In this document: one piece after another, positions 16,394 through 24,895 of the stretch
How positions within the stretch are numbered: the stretch's first letter is position 1
Layout of the letters: every line of letters begins with the position of its first letter
Assembly: GCF_001953865.1 (NCBI RefSeq)
Contig: NZ_MQUQ01000015.1
Location: 480,026 to 544,025, forward strand
DNA length: 64,000 nucleotides
Source: Amycolatopsis coloradensis
Lineage (GTDB): Bacteria; Actinomycetota; Actinomycetes; Mycobacteriales; Pseudonocardiaceae
Reading direction: 5' to 3'
Program-made: the position numbers and the translations under genes
Notes under the pieces: generated by a model
What the model was told of the DNA's origin: nothing
Database searches by the model: none
What the model saw: the letters and a program-made list of their open reading frames with translations, nothing else

Positions 16394-16560
16394 CAGGGTG
16401 ACGCACCAGGTGACTGGTGTTTTCAGCCGTTTCCTGGAACGCTGCGCAATGTCATCATCGAACCCCGCAAGGTGCAGTACCCTGGGTGGGTTCGAAGTGT
16501 TCGCGCGCAGGACGGCGGGAAGCCGCGGTCCTGGCTATGTGGTCCGGGAGAGCAAGGCTG

Positions 16561-17418
16561 ATGGCCAGCACCGTCACCTCGCGCCGGAAGCAGCTCGGAA
16601 ACGAGCTCCGGCATGCCCGCAACGCCGCGCGGATGACACAGCAGCAGGTCGCCGAGGTTCTCGGCTGCACCCAGGGCAAGGTCAACAAGATCGAGTCCGG
16701 TGCCGTCGGGGTCAAACTCGGGGATGTGCGATCGATGCTGAACGCGTTCGGGATCAACGGCGACGAGGCCGACACGCTGATGAACCTCGCCCGCGCCGCC
16801 GCCGGGCAGCGCGGCCACTGGTCCGGCTACCGATCCGTGGTGCCGCACTGGTTCCGCACCTTCACCGACCTCGAACCCGCGACCGCGGAGATCCTCACCT
16901 GGCACGGTGAGCGCATCCCCGGCCCGCTCCAGTCCGAGCACTACATGCTCAAGCAGTTCACCGAAGCAGGCGCCACCGACGTCACCTCGCTGGTCCGCAA
17001 CCGGCTGGACCGCAAGGCCGTCTTCGACCAACAGCAGCCGCCCTACTACCGGTTCATCATCAGCGAAGGCGCCCTGCGCCGCGCTCCCGGCGGCTCCGCC
17101 CCCGCCGTGATGCTGGACCAGGTCGAGCATCTCTTGGCGCTGGACAAGCATCCGCGCGTGTATGTGCACGTGTTGCCGTTCGGCGCACGGCTCGCCGCGG
17201 TGCCCAACGACTTCACCATCATGCGTTTTCCCGATCGCACCAGGGATTTCGTCTACATCGAGCATTCCGCGGGCGGCTTGTACCTCGACGACGTCAAGGA
17301 TTTCAACATTTTCGTCGATTCCTGGGACCGCTTGCGTGGCGCCGCGCTGGAACGCCAGGAGACCCGGCAGTTCCTGAAAGAGCTCGCCGAGCTGTACCGC
17401 AATCAGATGCAATCCTGA
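16561..17418 (+). CDS. Scr1-family HTH transcriptional regulator (XRE HTH + DUF5753)
   Basis: 285 residues from ATG 16561. Residues ~10-65 form an XRE helix-turn-helix (LGNELRHARNAARMTQQQVA then VLGCTQGKVNKIESG). Residues ~95-275 are the DUF5753 ligand/partner domain, including the typical IPGPLQSEHYMLKQF and VLPFGARLAAVPNDFTIMRF. In actinomycetes these proteins pair with DUF397 small proteins in WhiJ-like systems; a DUF397 gene lies 2.7 kb downstream (20074). Followed by two DUF574 methyltransferases on the same strand. Confidence 0.92.
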   Translation: MASTVTSRRKQLGNELRHARNAARMTQQQVAEVLGCTQGKVNKIESGAVGVKLGDVRSMLNAFGINGDEADTLMNLARAAAGQRGHWSGYRSVVPHWFRTFTDLEPATAEILTWHGERIPGPLQSEHYMLKQFTEAGATDVTSLVRNRLDRKAVFDQQQPPYYRFIISEGALRRAPGGSAPAVMLDQVEHLLALDKHPRVYVHVLPFGARLAAVPNDFTIMRFPDRTRDFVYIEHSAGGLYLDDVKDFNIFVDSWDRLRGAALERQETRQFLKELAELYRNQMQS

Positions 17419-17483
17419 GAGCGACAGGCCTTCCTTCGGTAGGGTTACCGCCGTCAGCGCGGTCGAGTGGACAGGGGCTGGAC

Positions 17484-18299
17484 GTGGACCCGCAGTTCCT
17501 GCCCGAGGGTGTCGATCTCGAGCGGCCCAACGCCGCCCGTATCTACGACTGGGCACTCGGCGGAACCGCGAACTGGGCGGTGGACAGGGAATTCGGCGAG
17601 CAACTGGTCAAGGCCTTCCCGCTCATCCGGTCCCTCGCCAGGGCCAACCGTGCCTTCCTCGGCCGCGCGGTCCGGCATTGCGTGGCGCACGGCGTGCACC
17701 AATTCCTCGACCTCGGGTCCGGCGTGCCGACCGTCGGCAACGTCCACGAGATCGCCGATGAGGTCGACGCCGACAGCCGGTGCGTGTACGTCGACAACGA
17801 ACCGGTCGCCGTCGCGCATGCCAAGATCCTGCTGGAGAAGAGTGGCGACCCCGGCAGGCACGCGGTGATCGGCGCCGACCTTCGTGACGCGGACGACGTC
17901 TGGGAGCGTGCGTTCGACACCGGTGTCCTCGACCCGGCGAAACCGGTGGCCCTGCTCACCGTCGCGGTCCTGCATTTCCTGCCGGAACCCGAACTCGCCA
18001 CCGTCATCGCGCGGTACCGCGAACTGCTGCCCGCCGGCTCGTTCTACGTTCTCTCCCACGTCACGACGTCCGGCGTGGAAGGCGAGCTGCTCGAACAGAT
18101 CCAGAACGTCGTGAAGCAGTACGAACAGTCGAGCACCCCCGCCTCCTTCCGCGACAGGGAAGAAATCAGGGCCTTCTTCGGGGATTTCACCCTCGCGGAG
18201 CCGGGTCTGGTCCCGGTCGGCACATGGAGGCTGGACGACGCCCGCTCGCCTACGCTTAGCTGCACCATCGGCGGGGTCGCCCGCAAACCCGCTTCATGA
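17484..18299 (+). CDS. DUF574-family SAM-dependent methyltransferase, copy 1
   Basis: 271 residues from GTG 17484 (AGGGG upstream). Family hallmark GVDLERPNAARIYDWALGGTANW at the N-terminus and the SAM-binding motif FLDLGSGVPTVGNVHE at about 75-90, followed by VYVDNEPVAVAHA (acidic residue for SAM ribose). Substrate unknown for this actinomycete family. Clearly homologous to the next gene, so a tandem duplication. Usually found near Scr1-type HTH/DUF397 genes, as here. Confidence 0.92.
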   Translation: MDPQFLPEGVDLERPNAARIYDWALGGTANWAVDREFGEQLVKAFPLIRSLARANRAFLGRAVRHCVAHGVHQFLDLGSGVPTVGNVHEIADEVDADSRCVYVDNEPVAVAHAKILLEKSGDPGRHAVIGADLRDADDVWERAFDTGVLDPAKPVALLTVAVLHFLPEPELATVIARYRELLPAGSFYVLSHVTTSGVEGELLEQIQNVVKQYEQSSTPASFRDREEIRAFFGDFTLAEPGLVPVGTWRLDDARSPTLSCTIGGVARKPAS

Positions 18300-18313
18300 C
18301 GAGGTGTGACCGC

Positions 18314-19162
18314 ATGACGACGCAGCAGGATCCCGAAGCCCCCGAAGGTGTCGATCTCGAACGCCCCAACGTGGCCAGGGTGTACGACTGGTTCCTCGGC
18401 GGTACGGCCAACTGGGCCATCGACCGCGAGTTCGGCACGCAGGTGCTCAAGCAGTTCCCGGAGGTCAAGACGTTCGCGAGGGTCGGGCGCGACTTCCTCG
18501 GCCGCGGCGTGGGATACCTGGCCCGCCAGGGGATCACCCAATTCCTCGACATCGGCTCCGGGGTGCCCACCGTCGGCAACGTCCACCAGATCGCGAGCGC
18601 GATCAACCCCGACTCCCGCGTCGTCTACATCGACATCGAGCCGGTCGCCGTCGCGCATTCCCAGCTGCTGCTGGAACGTGAGGGCCTGCTCGGGCGGCAC
18701 GCGGTCCTGCAAGGCGACGTGCGGGATCCCGCCGACATCTGGAAGCGCGCCCTCGAAACCGGCGTCCTCGACCCACGGCAGCCGGTCGGGCTGGTCATGG
18801 TCGGCCTGCTGTACTTCCTCGGCCCGGACGAGGACGTGCACGAGATGGTCCAGCGCTACCTCGACCTGCTCCCGTCGGGTTCGTACTTCCTGTCCTCGCA
18901 TCTGACCGAGGACGGCGTCACCCGCAAGGAGGGCGACAACCGGGAGAATGTCCAGGAGCTGTACAAGAAGACCAGCGCCCCGTTCCACCTGCGTTCCCGC
19001 GCGGAGTTCGCCGCGTTCTTCGACGGACTGGAGATGGTGGAGCCCGGGATCGACTGGATGGCCGCCTGGCATCTGGACGAAGCGGCCTCCCGCGCGAGCG
19101 ACCGGTTCGCCGACGATCCGACGTTCACCGGCGGGCTCGGCGGACTGGGCCGCAAGCCCTGA
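18314..19162 (+). CDS. DUF574-family SAM-dependent methyltransferase, copy 2
   Basis: 282 residues. Same architecture as the preceding gene: GVDLERPNVARVYDWFLGGTANW, FLDIGSGVPTVGNVHQ, VYIDIEPVAVAHS. I chose ATG 18314 because GAGGTG lies 7 bases upstream. An earlier ATG at 18296 overlaps the previous stop as ATGA and would add six residues; coupling through that overlap is possible. Divergence between copies is mostly in the C-terminal third (KKTSAPFHLRSRAEFAAFF), suggesting different substrates. Confidence 0.92.
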   Translation: MTTQQDPEAPEGVDLERPNVARVYDWFLGGTANWAIDREFGTQVLKQFPEVKTFARVGRDFLGRGVGYLARQGITQFLDIGSGVPTVGNVHQIASAINPDSRVVYIDIEPVAVAHSQLLLEREGLLGRHAVLQGDVRDPADIWKRALETGVLDPRQPVGLVMVGLLYFLGPDEDVHEMVQRYLDLLPSGSYFLSSHLTEDGVTRKEGDNRENVQELYKKTSAPFHLRSRAEFAAFFDGLEMVEPGIDWMAAWHLDEAASRASDRFADDPTFTGGLGGLGRKP

Positions 19163-19174
19163 GACGTCGGGAGA

Positions 19175-19441
19175 TCAGGCCCGGCCGGTCAGATGCCCGA
19201 TCAAGGGCGAAGGCTCGAACTGACCTTCGAACGGCCGGCCGGTCCTGATCAGGTCACGGTGCGCGCCGCGCTGCCCGGGGAAATCGACTTCGGAGTTCCA
19301 CGGTGGCTGCTTGCGCAGCGGCGCCTGGATGAGACTGAACCCGAAACGCCGGCGCAGTTCGAGTCCGATGTTGCGGTGCTTCGCCGAGGCAAGGCGTTCG
19401 TCCTCACGGCGGAACAGCAGCGTGGTGAGGCGGACGGCCAT
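19175..19441 (-). CDS. Small hypothetical protein, second gene of a two-gene unit
   Basis: 88 residues from ATG 19441 with GGGGAG about 9 bases upstream, five bases after the stop of the preceding small gene. Basic N-terminal half (VRLTTLLFRREDERLASAKHR), then FGFSLIQAPLRKQPPWNSEV. Codon bias supports a real gene. No family recognised. Its stop is 12 bases from that of the convergent methyltransferase. Confidence 0.6.
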   Translation of the reverse strand: MAVRLTTLLFRREDERLASAKHRNIGLELRRRFGFSLIQAPLRKQPPWNSEVDFPGQRGAHRDLIRTGRPFEGQFEPSPLIGHLTGRA

Positions 19442-19446
19442 CCCGG

Positions 19447-19719
19447 TCACACTCCCCGGCTCGGACGCGGCAGCCGCGTCTGCTCGGCCGAACCGGTCAA
19501 GCCGAGACAACGCTCACAGGGCATCCCCGAACCGACGGGGATCCATTCCAAGTGGTCGTAAGGCATCGCCGTGCCACAACGGGCGTGCAGGAATTCGGGG
19601 TGCGAGCCCCTGGAGTGCAGGTCGAAAAGATGCGCGGAGCGGCGGCTCTCGCCAGCCGTACCGGCCATGAGCCTGCCGACGGCGAGTACCGTCGCAGGCA
19701 TGGTGTCCTGAATGATCAC
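19447..19719 (-). CDS. Small Cys-containing hypothetical protein
   Basis: 90 residues from GTG 19719 behind GGAGGA. The core HLFDLHSRGSHPEFLHARCG, AMPYDHLEWIPVGSGMPCERC has a Cys plus a CxxC pair that could bind zinc. Codon bias is gene-like. No family recognised. It lies inside the Scr1/DUF574/DUF397 block but on the opposite strand, so its relation to that block is open. Confidence 0.62.
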   Translation of the reverse strand: MIIQDTMPATVLAVGRLMAGTAGESRRSAHLFDLHSRGSHPEFLHARCGTAMPYDHLEWIPVGSGMPCERCLGLTGSAEQTRLPRPSRGV

Positions 19720-20073
19720 GCTGATCCTCCCCCACGAGGTCGGCGGTGGGTGGTCTGCGCCGCGGGGTTACTGCTGCCCCTGCCGGACACCTGCCGTCGG
19801 TGCCTGCCGGAACGGCGAAACCCCCTGCTGAACGCCACCTCGGTGACCCCTGTCGCCGAGGTTTTTGCATACTGCGAGCGATTCACCAACAACCGAGCCC
19901 CGGCCGCTGCGATTAATCCTACTCCTGGAATAATCTTCATGTCGAGAGTGGGCGGAGTTGATCACCCACTTGGCCGTGCGGGATAGTCCCGTTGAGGCAG
20001 GGAGAAGCCGGGACCGTGACGGTTCGCGCAGGTCGCGACCCGCGCCCCCGACCGACGTTCGGAGGTACGACCA
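19720..20073. other. 354-base divergent gap with an orphan plus-strand terminator
   Basis: Divergent promoters for the small Cys gene (minus) and DUF397 (plus) must be here. A terminator-like hairpin at 19838-19866 faces the plus strand. A 74-codon minus frame (19716-19940) has TTA/ATT codons and no ribosome site and is not called. Confidence 0.45.
19838..19866 (+). terminator. Intrinsic terminator without an obvious upstream gene
   Basis: 10-bp stem (CCTCGGTGAC / GTCGCCGAGG, one T-G pair), 4-base loop and TTTTT on the plus strand. It sits about 120 bases into the divergent gap, so it would end a short non-coding or leader transcript heading toward DUF397. Confidence 0.6.
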
Positions 20074-20328
20074 ATGGCCGATTATCCATCGGCGGCGGAT
20101 TACGATCCGACCACGGCCGTGTCGCTGTTCGACGACGCCGCGTGGGAGAAATCCTTCGCGAGCGAGCCCAACGGGGGGAACTGTGTCGAGGTCAACCTGG
20201 GCAGGGAAGGCCTGGTGGGAGTGCGTGACACCAAACTGGCCGAGAGTCCCGTCTTCGTCTTCGATTCCGGTGAGTGGAACGCGTTCCTCATGGCGGTCAA
20301 GGCCGGACAGTTCGATTTGAGCCCATGA
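20074..20328 (+). CDS. DUF397 domain protein
   Basis: 84 residues from ATG 20074 with GGAGGT 7 bases upstream. DUF397 core: WEKSFASEPNGGNCVEVNLG, GLVGVRDTKLAESPVFVFDSGEWNAFL, VKAGQFDL. In WhiJ-like systems DUF397 proteins act with Scr1/DUF5753 HTH regulators such as the one at 16561, possibly as antagonists. Role here inferred from family and neighbourhood. Confidence 0.93.
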   Translation: MADYPSAADYDPTTAVSLFDDAAWEKSFASEPNGGNCVEVNLGREGLVGVRDTKLAESPVFVFDSGEWNAFLMAVKAGQFDLSP

Positions 20329-20333
20329 CGAAA

Positions 20334-20364
20334 GGCTCGCGTGCCCCATCGGGACACGCGAGCC
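20334..20364. terminator. Hairpin between convergent genes
   Basis: GGCTCGCGTG / CACGCGAGCC (10 bp) extended by CCC/GGG, between the DUF397 stop (20328) and the stop of the membrane operon (20388). No T run; likely a shared terminator. Confidence 0.65.
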
Positions 20365-20387
20365 ATCCGATCTTCGGTCACTTCGAG

Positions 20388-20936
20388 TCACACCGTCGCG
20401 GGGAGCCCTCCTCCACGCAGCCTGGACTTGGTCCTCCGCCAGGCGATGGTGATCAGGACGGCGAGGACGATCAGCGGGATCAGGCTGATCGACCAGCTCA
20501 CCGCCATCGGCGGCCCCGGCTGTTCGAGCACCGTCAGGTCGCGGAGTTCCCCGGCGCCCTTGCCCGCGGGCCCGTCGACTTCGAACCGGAACGTCCACGA
20601 GCCCTGCACCTGGAGGGCCCGGATGTCCAGCCCCCACACCTCCAGTTTCCGCGGATGCTTCGCCAGCGGCTGCGGACGGCCCAGCCGCCCGGTCTCCGGA
20701 TTGAGGAACGCGAGCGTCCCCGATTTCCCGGCGATCCCGTCGTCCGGGATGAACGTGAAGTCCAGCGATTGCATGGCACGCAACGGCCACGTGCTGAACC
20801 CGACCGTCATCCCGTACGGGCCGACCTGCACCCGTTCGGTGTGGACGATGTTCACCGGTTCGTAGGCGTTCGCCGCGGGAGTGGTCGCGAACAGCAACCC
20901 GATCGCCGCCGCCAGCGCCAGCAGTGTCTTACGCAT
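20388..20936 (-). CDS. Secreted, C-terminally membrane-anchored protein (last gene of membrane operon)
   Basis: 182 residues. Signal peptide (RKTLLALAAAIGLLFATTPA, cleavage after ANA), a beta-rich extracellular domain (about 25-140), one C-terminal membrane helix (ISLIPLIVLAVLITIAW) and a basic tail (RRTKSRLR). Its ATG overlaps the stop of the preceding gene by 8 bases. The extracellular domain resembles FixH/CopC-type beta folds in general character only; no family is assigned. Confidence 0.75.
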   Translation of the reverse strand: MRKTLLALAAAIGLLFATTPAANAYEPVNIVHTERVQVGPYGMTVGFSTWPLRAMQSLDFTFIPDDGIAGKSGTLAFLNPETGRLGRPQPLAKHPRKLEVWGLDIRALQVQGSWTFRFEVDGPAGKGAGELRDLTVLEQPGPPMAVSWSISLIPLIVLAVLITIAWRRTKSRLRGGGLPATV

Positions 20937-22062
20937 GCGCGTTGTCCTCCTTCGCCGGGGCCAGCAGCCGCAGCATCCCGCCGAACCGCCACCCGGCGAA
21001 CCCGCCGAGCAGCCCGAGCACCGTGCCGACGGCGGCCGTCGCGAACACGACCGTCCAGTCGACGGAGCCGCCCCCGTGGACGACGGTGTTCTGGATCGGC
21101 ATGCTCGCGCCGACCAGGAAACCGCCGATTCCGCCCGCCAGTACCGAAACGCGGCCCGCGGACCAGCCGCGCCGCGAAAGCAGGTAGACCGCTTCGAGTA
21201 CGACGGCGATCGGCAGCAACGCCATCGGCATCATCGAGGGCATCGCGGGCACACCGTCGATGTAGTCCCGCATCGGCAGGCCGACGGCGCTCGCGTAGGC
21301 CTCCGCGGCCCACGGCGAGAACCACCAGGTGATCGCCTGGATGACCGCGAGTGCCGCGGCGACCCGGACCGCGCCGCCCGGCCGTTTCCAGAAGCCGGCG
21401 CCCGCCGAGACCAGCAGCACCGAAAGCAGCGCGATGCCCACGGAGACGACGTCGAGCCCGTCGACGTCGATCTGTTCCAGCCCCAGCACGGTGACCATGC
21501 TGAACGCGATCAGCACGCCGAGGGTGCCGACCACGCCCAGGGCGCCCCAGCGGTGCTCCCGCGCCGCCGCGAACACCATGACCGTCCCGATGATGCTCAG
21601 CGTGATCGACAACAGCAGCCCGATGTGCGGCGGCGAGTCGATCACCGCGTCGAAGCCGTACAGGCCGTGCCACCACTGGTCCCACAGGCCGTACAGCAGG
21701 AACATCGCCGCGCCGGTCCCGGTCACCAGATAGCCGGCCGGTGCGGCGAAGACCTTGCCGAACACGTTGATCGCGCGACCGCCGACACGCGCGTCGGCCT
21801 GGCGGCCCGCCCGGCGCGCGGCCGTGGTCATCAGCACGACCACGAGGCTCGCGAGCCCGGAGATCGCGCTGCCCGAATACAGGAACAGGTGCGGCATCGT
21901 GAAGAACGTGTCCGGGCCGACGTCGCCGTGCCACTGGATGTCCCAGGTCAGCCCGACCAGCGAGATCACCGATCCGGCCAGCACGGTGGACGCCGGGATC
22001 AGCCCGGTGCGCTCACTTCGTGCCACCGAGGCGACCCTCGCTCCTCCCGCGGTGAGATCCAT
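20929..22062 (-). CDS. Multi-pass membrane protein with conserved-looking His motifs
   Basis: 377 residues from ATG 22062 (GGGAGG 6 bases upstream), about nine to ten membrane helices. WDIQWHGDVGPDTFFTMPHL in helix 1-2 and LWDQWWHGLYGFDAV later place several His/Asp/Trp residues near membrane faces, which could bind a metal or haem. Third of four overlapping or closely spaced genes. Specific function not recognised. Confidence 0.8.
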   Translation of the reverse strand: MDLTAGGARVASVARSERTGLIPASTVLAGSVISLVGLTWDIQWHGDVGPDTFFTMPHLFLYSGSAISGLASLVVVLMTTAARRAGRQADARVGGRAINVFGKVFAAPAGYLVTGTGAAMFLLYGLWDQWWHGLYGFDAVIDSPPHIGLLLSITLSIIGTVMVFAAAREHRWGALGVVGTLGVLIAFSMVTVLGLEQIDVDGLDVVSVGIALLSVLLVSAGAGFWKRPGGAVRVAAALAVIQAITWWFSPWAAEAYASAVGLPMRDYIDGVPAMPSMMPMALLPIAVVLEAVYLLSRRGWSAGRVSVLAGGIGGFLVGASMPIQNTVVHGGGSVDWTVVFATAAVGTVLGLLGGFAGWRFGGMLRLLAPAKEDNAHA

Positions 22063-22079
22063 CCCCCGACCTCCCTCTC

Positions 22080-22487
22080 TTACTTGACCAGCAAAGGAAA
22101 AACGTGCTGCGTGGCGCCGGACGGCCCCCGCAGTGAAACGGTGATCTCCCATTGCCCCGGCATCGGCAGCAGGACGTCGCCGGTGCGATACCGGCCGGGT
22201 GCCTCCGCGATGGCGGGCGACGGCGCGAGCGCGTGCCCCATCTGCGGCATCACGGGTTCGATGGTGACCACGTCCGGCTCGCCGCCGGTGACGGTCACCG
22301 CGAAGACATTGCCGCCCTGATGCGGGTCTTCGACCGACAACTGCACGGTGTACGGACCCCGCGTCGAGCGCTGGACCTGTGCCCCGCCGCTACTCGGCCA
22401 CACCAGCCAGGCCACGATCGCCGCCACGAGCACGGCCACCACCGAGATCAGCAGGACGGGCTTGGATCTGTCCACTGTGGAAGTCAC
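22080..22487 (-). CDS. Membrane-anchored YtkA/FixH-like small protein
   Basis: 135 residues from GTG 22487, which overlaps the stop of the upstream gene (GTGA). One N-terminal membrane helix (VLLISVVAVLVAAIVAWLVW) and an outer beta domain: VQLSVEDPHQGGNVFAVTVT, VMPQMGHALAPSPAIAEAPG, MPGQWEITVSLRG. The MPxMGH and GxW blocks are those of YtkA/FixH-like domains linked to copper or cytochrome-oxidase maturation. His and Met could ligate copper (inference). Confidence 0.78.
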   Translation of the reverse strand: MTSTVDRSKPVLLISVVAVLVAAIVAWLVWPSSGGAQVQRSTRGPYTVQLSVEDPHQGGNVFAVTVTGGEPDVVTIEPVMPQMGHALAPSPAIAEAPGRYRTGDVLLPMPGQWEITVSLRGPSGATQHVFPLLVK

Positions 22488-23932
22488 TGTGGTGCCCCTT
22501 CCGCCGGGACTTCGAGCCGCATGGGCACGGTCAGCACCGTGTAGTCGCGTTCGGCCTGCAACCAGACGCGGTACTCGCCTGGCGCGGCGAAGGTGTAGGT
22601 GAACGGGACGCCGGGGCCGTACGCGGCGACGGTCTCGTCCGGTTTTCCCGGCATACCAGGCGATTGCGGGATCATCGAGTGCACGTGTGCCCAGGTCGGC
22701 GCGGCAGCGGCAGCCGCGCCGACCCGGCTGTCGTCGGTTATCGGGCCGACGACGATCAGGTGGCCGAGCATGCCCAGCCACGGTTGGAGATCCGCCTTGC
22801 CGAACCGCGCGGTGATGGTGGTCGGCGTACCCGGTTCGACGTCGACGTCGACAGGGTTCCCGTTGACGACCCGCTTTCCCGCCCCTGTCGGCACGGGTTC
22901 GGCGGGGGAGTCCGTGCCGGTCGCGACATCCATCGTGGTGCGGACAAGTTGCACGCCACCGCCTCGCCGGGCGAGTTCCGCGGCGACGGCGTAGGTGCCG
23001 GCCTCGGGCGGCGTGAACTTCACGCGGTAGTCGCCGGGGCCGACGCGCACCGGATGCAGATGCCAGAGCCTGCCCGTCGGCGAAATGACGACGAAGTGGA
23101 TCAAGGCGTTGTCGTGCACCAGAAGGTCATCGACCGGGCGGCCGGTCGCGCCGTCGGCCAAGGCGATCCGGACTTCGGCGAGGCTGCCCGACCGCGCGTT
23201 CGGGGACCGTACGGCCAGGTTCACCGGCGGTCGAGAGAAGTCCACAGTGGACAGCTGGGCGTTCGCGTACGGGTCCTGGACGTTGTCGATGGTCGGATCC
23301 AGTGCCGTGCCCGGCGCGGGCGGTGCCGGGGTCGACGCCGAGAGCATCGCCCCGGTGATCGCGACCGCGAGCGCGGCGACCATGCCACCAGCCGGGACCA
23401 GCGCGAGCTGCGGGCGTTTGACGCGCATCGCCACGACGAGACCGAGCACCAGGAACACGCCCGCGGCGACGAAACCGCCGAAAGTGGCCTTCTCCCACGG
23501 GGGAATGACCCTGGCCGGGACAAGGAACGGGATGGACGCGGTGTCCGTCCCGTCGTCGAGGCCGAGTTCCCACGGCCCCGGCTGGTCGACGCGCAACAGC
23601 GCCGGATGAGCGCCGGGTTTCCCGTCCAGCTGGACGGTGGTTTCGGAAAACGCCGTCCCCGCGGTGGACGCGCGCAGCGTCAGCGTTCCCGGTGCGCTCC
23701 CGGCATGCGTGACGACGTCGACGTGCAGCGGACCGGGCGCGCTGTCCATCCGCCGCAGCACGATCGTGAGATCCCGGGTGCCGAGCGTCTGCGCGACCTG
23801 GACGTCCGCCCCGCTCGACACGCCGTCCGCCTGGGCCGTGCCGCCCAACAGCAACGACGCCAGCGCACAGAGCACGAGCGCGCGGGCGATGACCAACGGC
23901 GCCGTGCGCCGCCTCCTCGGTGAATTCCCCAT
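22484..23932 (-). CDS. Large secreted/membrane protein with beta domains (first gene of operon)
   Basis: 482 residues. Signal peptide (ALVLCALASLLLGGTAQA), extracellular beta region (35-145), two membrane helices (about 150-175 and 185-205) and a second outer region with CopC/YtkA-like blocks: IHFVVISPTGRLWHLHPV, RVKFTPPEAGTYAVAAELAR, WLGMLGHLIVV, WAHVHSMIPQSPG. His-rich GHLIVV and AHVHSM stretches suggest metal binding. Leads a four-gene operon (22484, 22080, 20929, 20388) with 4-, 17- and 8-base junctions. Confidence 0.78.
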   Translation of the reverse strand: MGNSPRRRRTAPLVIARALVLCALASLLLGGTAQADGVSSGADVQVAQTLGTRDLTIVLRRMDSAPGPLHVDVVTHAGSAPGTLTLRASTAGTAFSETTVQLDGKPGAHPALLRVDQPGPWELGLDDGTDTASIPFLVPARVIPPWEKATFGGFVAAGVFLVLGLVVAMRVKRPQLALVPAGGMVAALAVAITGAMLSASTPAPPAPGTALDPTIDNVQDPYANAQLSTVDFSRPPVNLAVRSPNARSGSLAEVRIALADGATGRPVDDLLVHDNALIHFVVISPTGRLWHLHPVRVGPGDYRVKFTPPEAGTYAVAAELARRGGGVQLVRTTMDVATGTDSPAEPVPTGAGKRVVNGNPVDVDVEPGTPTTITARFGKADLQPWLGMLGHLIVVGPITDDSRVGAAAAAAPTWAHVHSMIPQSPGMPGKPDETVAAYGPGVPFTYTFAAPGEYRVWLQAERDYTVLTVPMRLEVPAEGAPQ

Positions 23933-24016
23933 CCTGGCTGAAGTTAACGACCGGGGCCGGGGAAAGCGTCACGGCGCCGGGTGAACCGGGGTCCCCCGTG
24001 AAGGGGATGGTTCCCC

Positions 24017-24895
24017 TTACCCAGGGTGGGGGGAGCCCTGAACCCCACCCAAGAACCGATACGCGCGCGGATGCGCCCGGAACCAGACGTTGAGCCGCCC
24101 GATCCGGCGCACGAGCGAGGACCGCGACGTCAGCGGCACCAGGCCGCCGGCCAGCCGCACCACGGTACGGAACCGGTCGAACCGGCGCCGGTCCCGGTCT
24201 GTCCACTGTAGACCGAGCCGGTCGCGCAGCGCGGGCGGGAGCGTGCCCCGGATGAGGAACATCTGCGCCAGGTACTGCCATCGCCGCAACCGGACCCAGC
24301 GTTCGTCGGGCAGCCACCGCCAGGGCTTCTTCACCGTCCGGATCGTCTCGAACAACGTCGAGATCGTCTCGTTCGGCCCGAAGCCGGCAAGCATTTCCGC
24401 GTAGTACCGCTCGAATTCCGGCCACGTCGGCGGCAAGTCCTGCTCGCGCAGGCCGAGAAGCCGCCCGACGTCGCACATCTGCGTGTAGTACTCGTCCAGT
24501 TCGGAAGGTGTCATCGGGTTGCCGTAGAACCGTTGCGTGTCAACGGGAACCATGACGAGCGTGGCGTGCACCCAGGCGTACGCGCGCGGGTTCAGCGCGC
24601 TGTACCGGCGGCCGTCGGCGTCGACGCCGGTGAACGACCGGTGCAGCGCGCGCAACCGGTCGGCCTCGTACTTGGCGCCTTCCGGGCCGCCGTAGACGTA
24701 GATGGACAGCGACGCGGCCGTGCGCATCAGCCGGGTCCACGGGTTTTCGGCGTAGTCGGAGTGATCGCGCACCCCCGCGGCGACCACCGGATGCGCGACC
24801 TGCAACACCAGCACCTGGCCGGCCAGCAGTCCGGCCCGGAAGTCCCCGAAGTACCTCCACGCCGCCGTCCCCTTGACGATCGGCGGGCCGGTCAC
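24017..24895 (-). CDS. DUF2236 (MpaB-type) oxygenase-like protein
   Basis: 292 residues from GTG 24895, overlapping the TetR stop (GTGA). DUF2236 features: LAGQVLVLQVAHPVVAAGV near the N-terminus, the ALHRSFTGVDADGRRYSALN and AYAWVHATLV blocks with conserved His, and DEYYTQMCDVGRLLGL. Family members related to rubber oxygenase Lcp bind haem through these histidines. Third gene of the amidase-TetR-DUF2236 unit. Substrate unknown. Confidence 0.88.
   Translation of the reverse strand: MTGPPIVKGTAAWRYFGDFRAGLLAGQVLVLQVAHPVVAAGVRDHSDYAENPWTRLMRTAASLSIYVYGGPEGAKYEADRLRALHRSFTGVDADGRRYSALNPRAYAWVHATLVMVPVDTQRFYGNPMTPSELDEYYTQMCDVGRLLGLREQDLPPTWPEFERYYAEMLAGFGPNETISTLFETIRTVKKPWRWLPDERWVRLRRWQYLAQMFLIRGTLPPALRDRLGLQWTDRDRRRFDRFRTVVRLAGGLVPLTSRSSLVRRIGRLNVWFRAHPRAYRFLGGVQGSPHPG

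Larger units (their letters stand above)
15726..16560. other. 835-base gap between gnd and the Scr1-type regulator
   Basis: Contains an inverted pair of DnaA-type boxes (15809-15840), palindromic repeat B copy 1 (15941-16007), and a minus-strand coding remnant (16110-16393). Otherwise Gly/Pro-codon-rich sequence without a credible gene. The gnd promoter must lie at its left end. Confidence 0.5.

Noticed and set aside
19716..19940. 74-codon minus-strand frame
   Set aside because: Contains rare TTA/ATT codons, no ribosome site, and crosses the hairpin at 19838; unlikely to be a gene.
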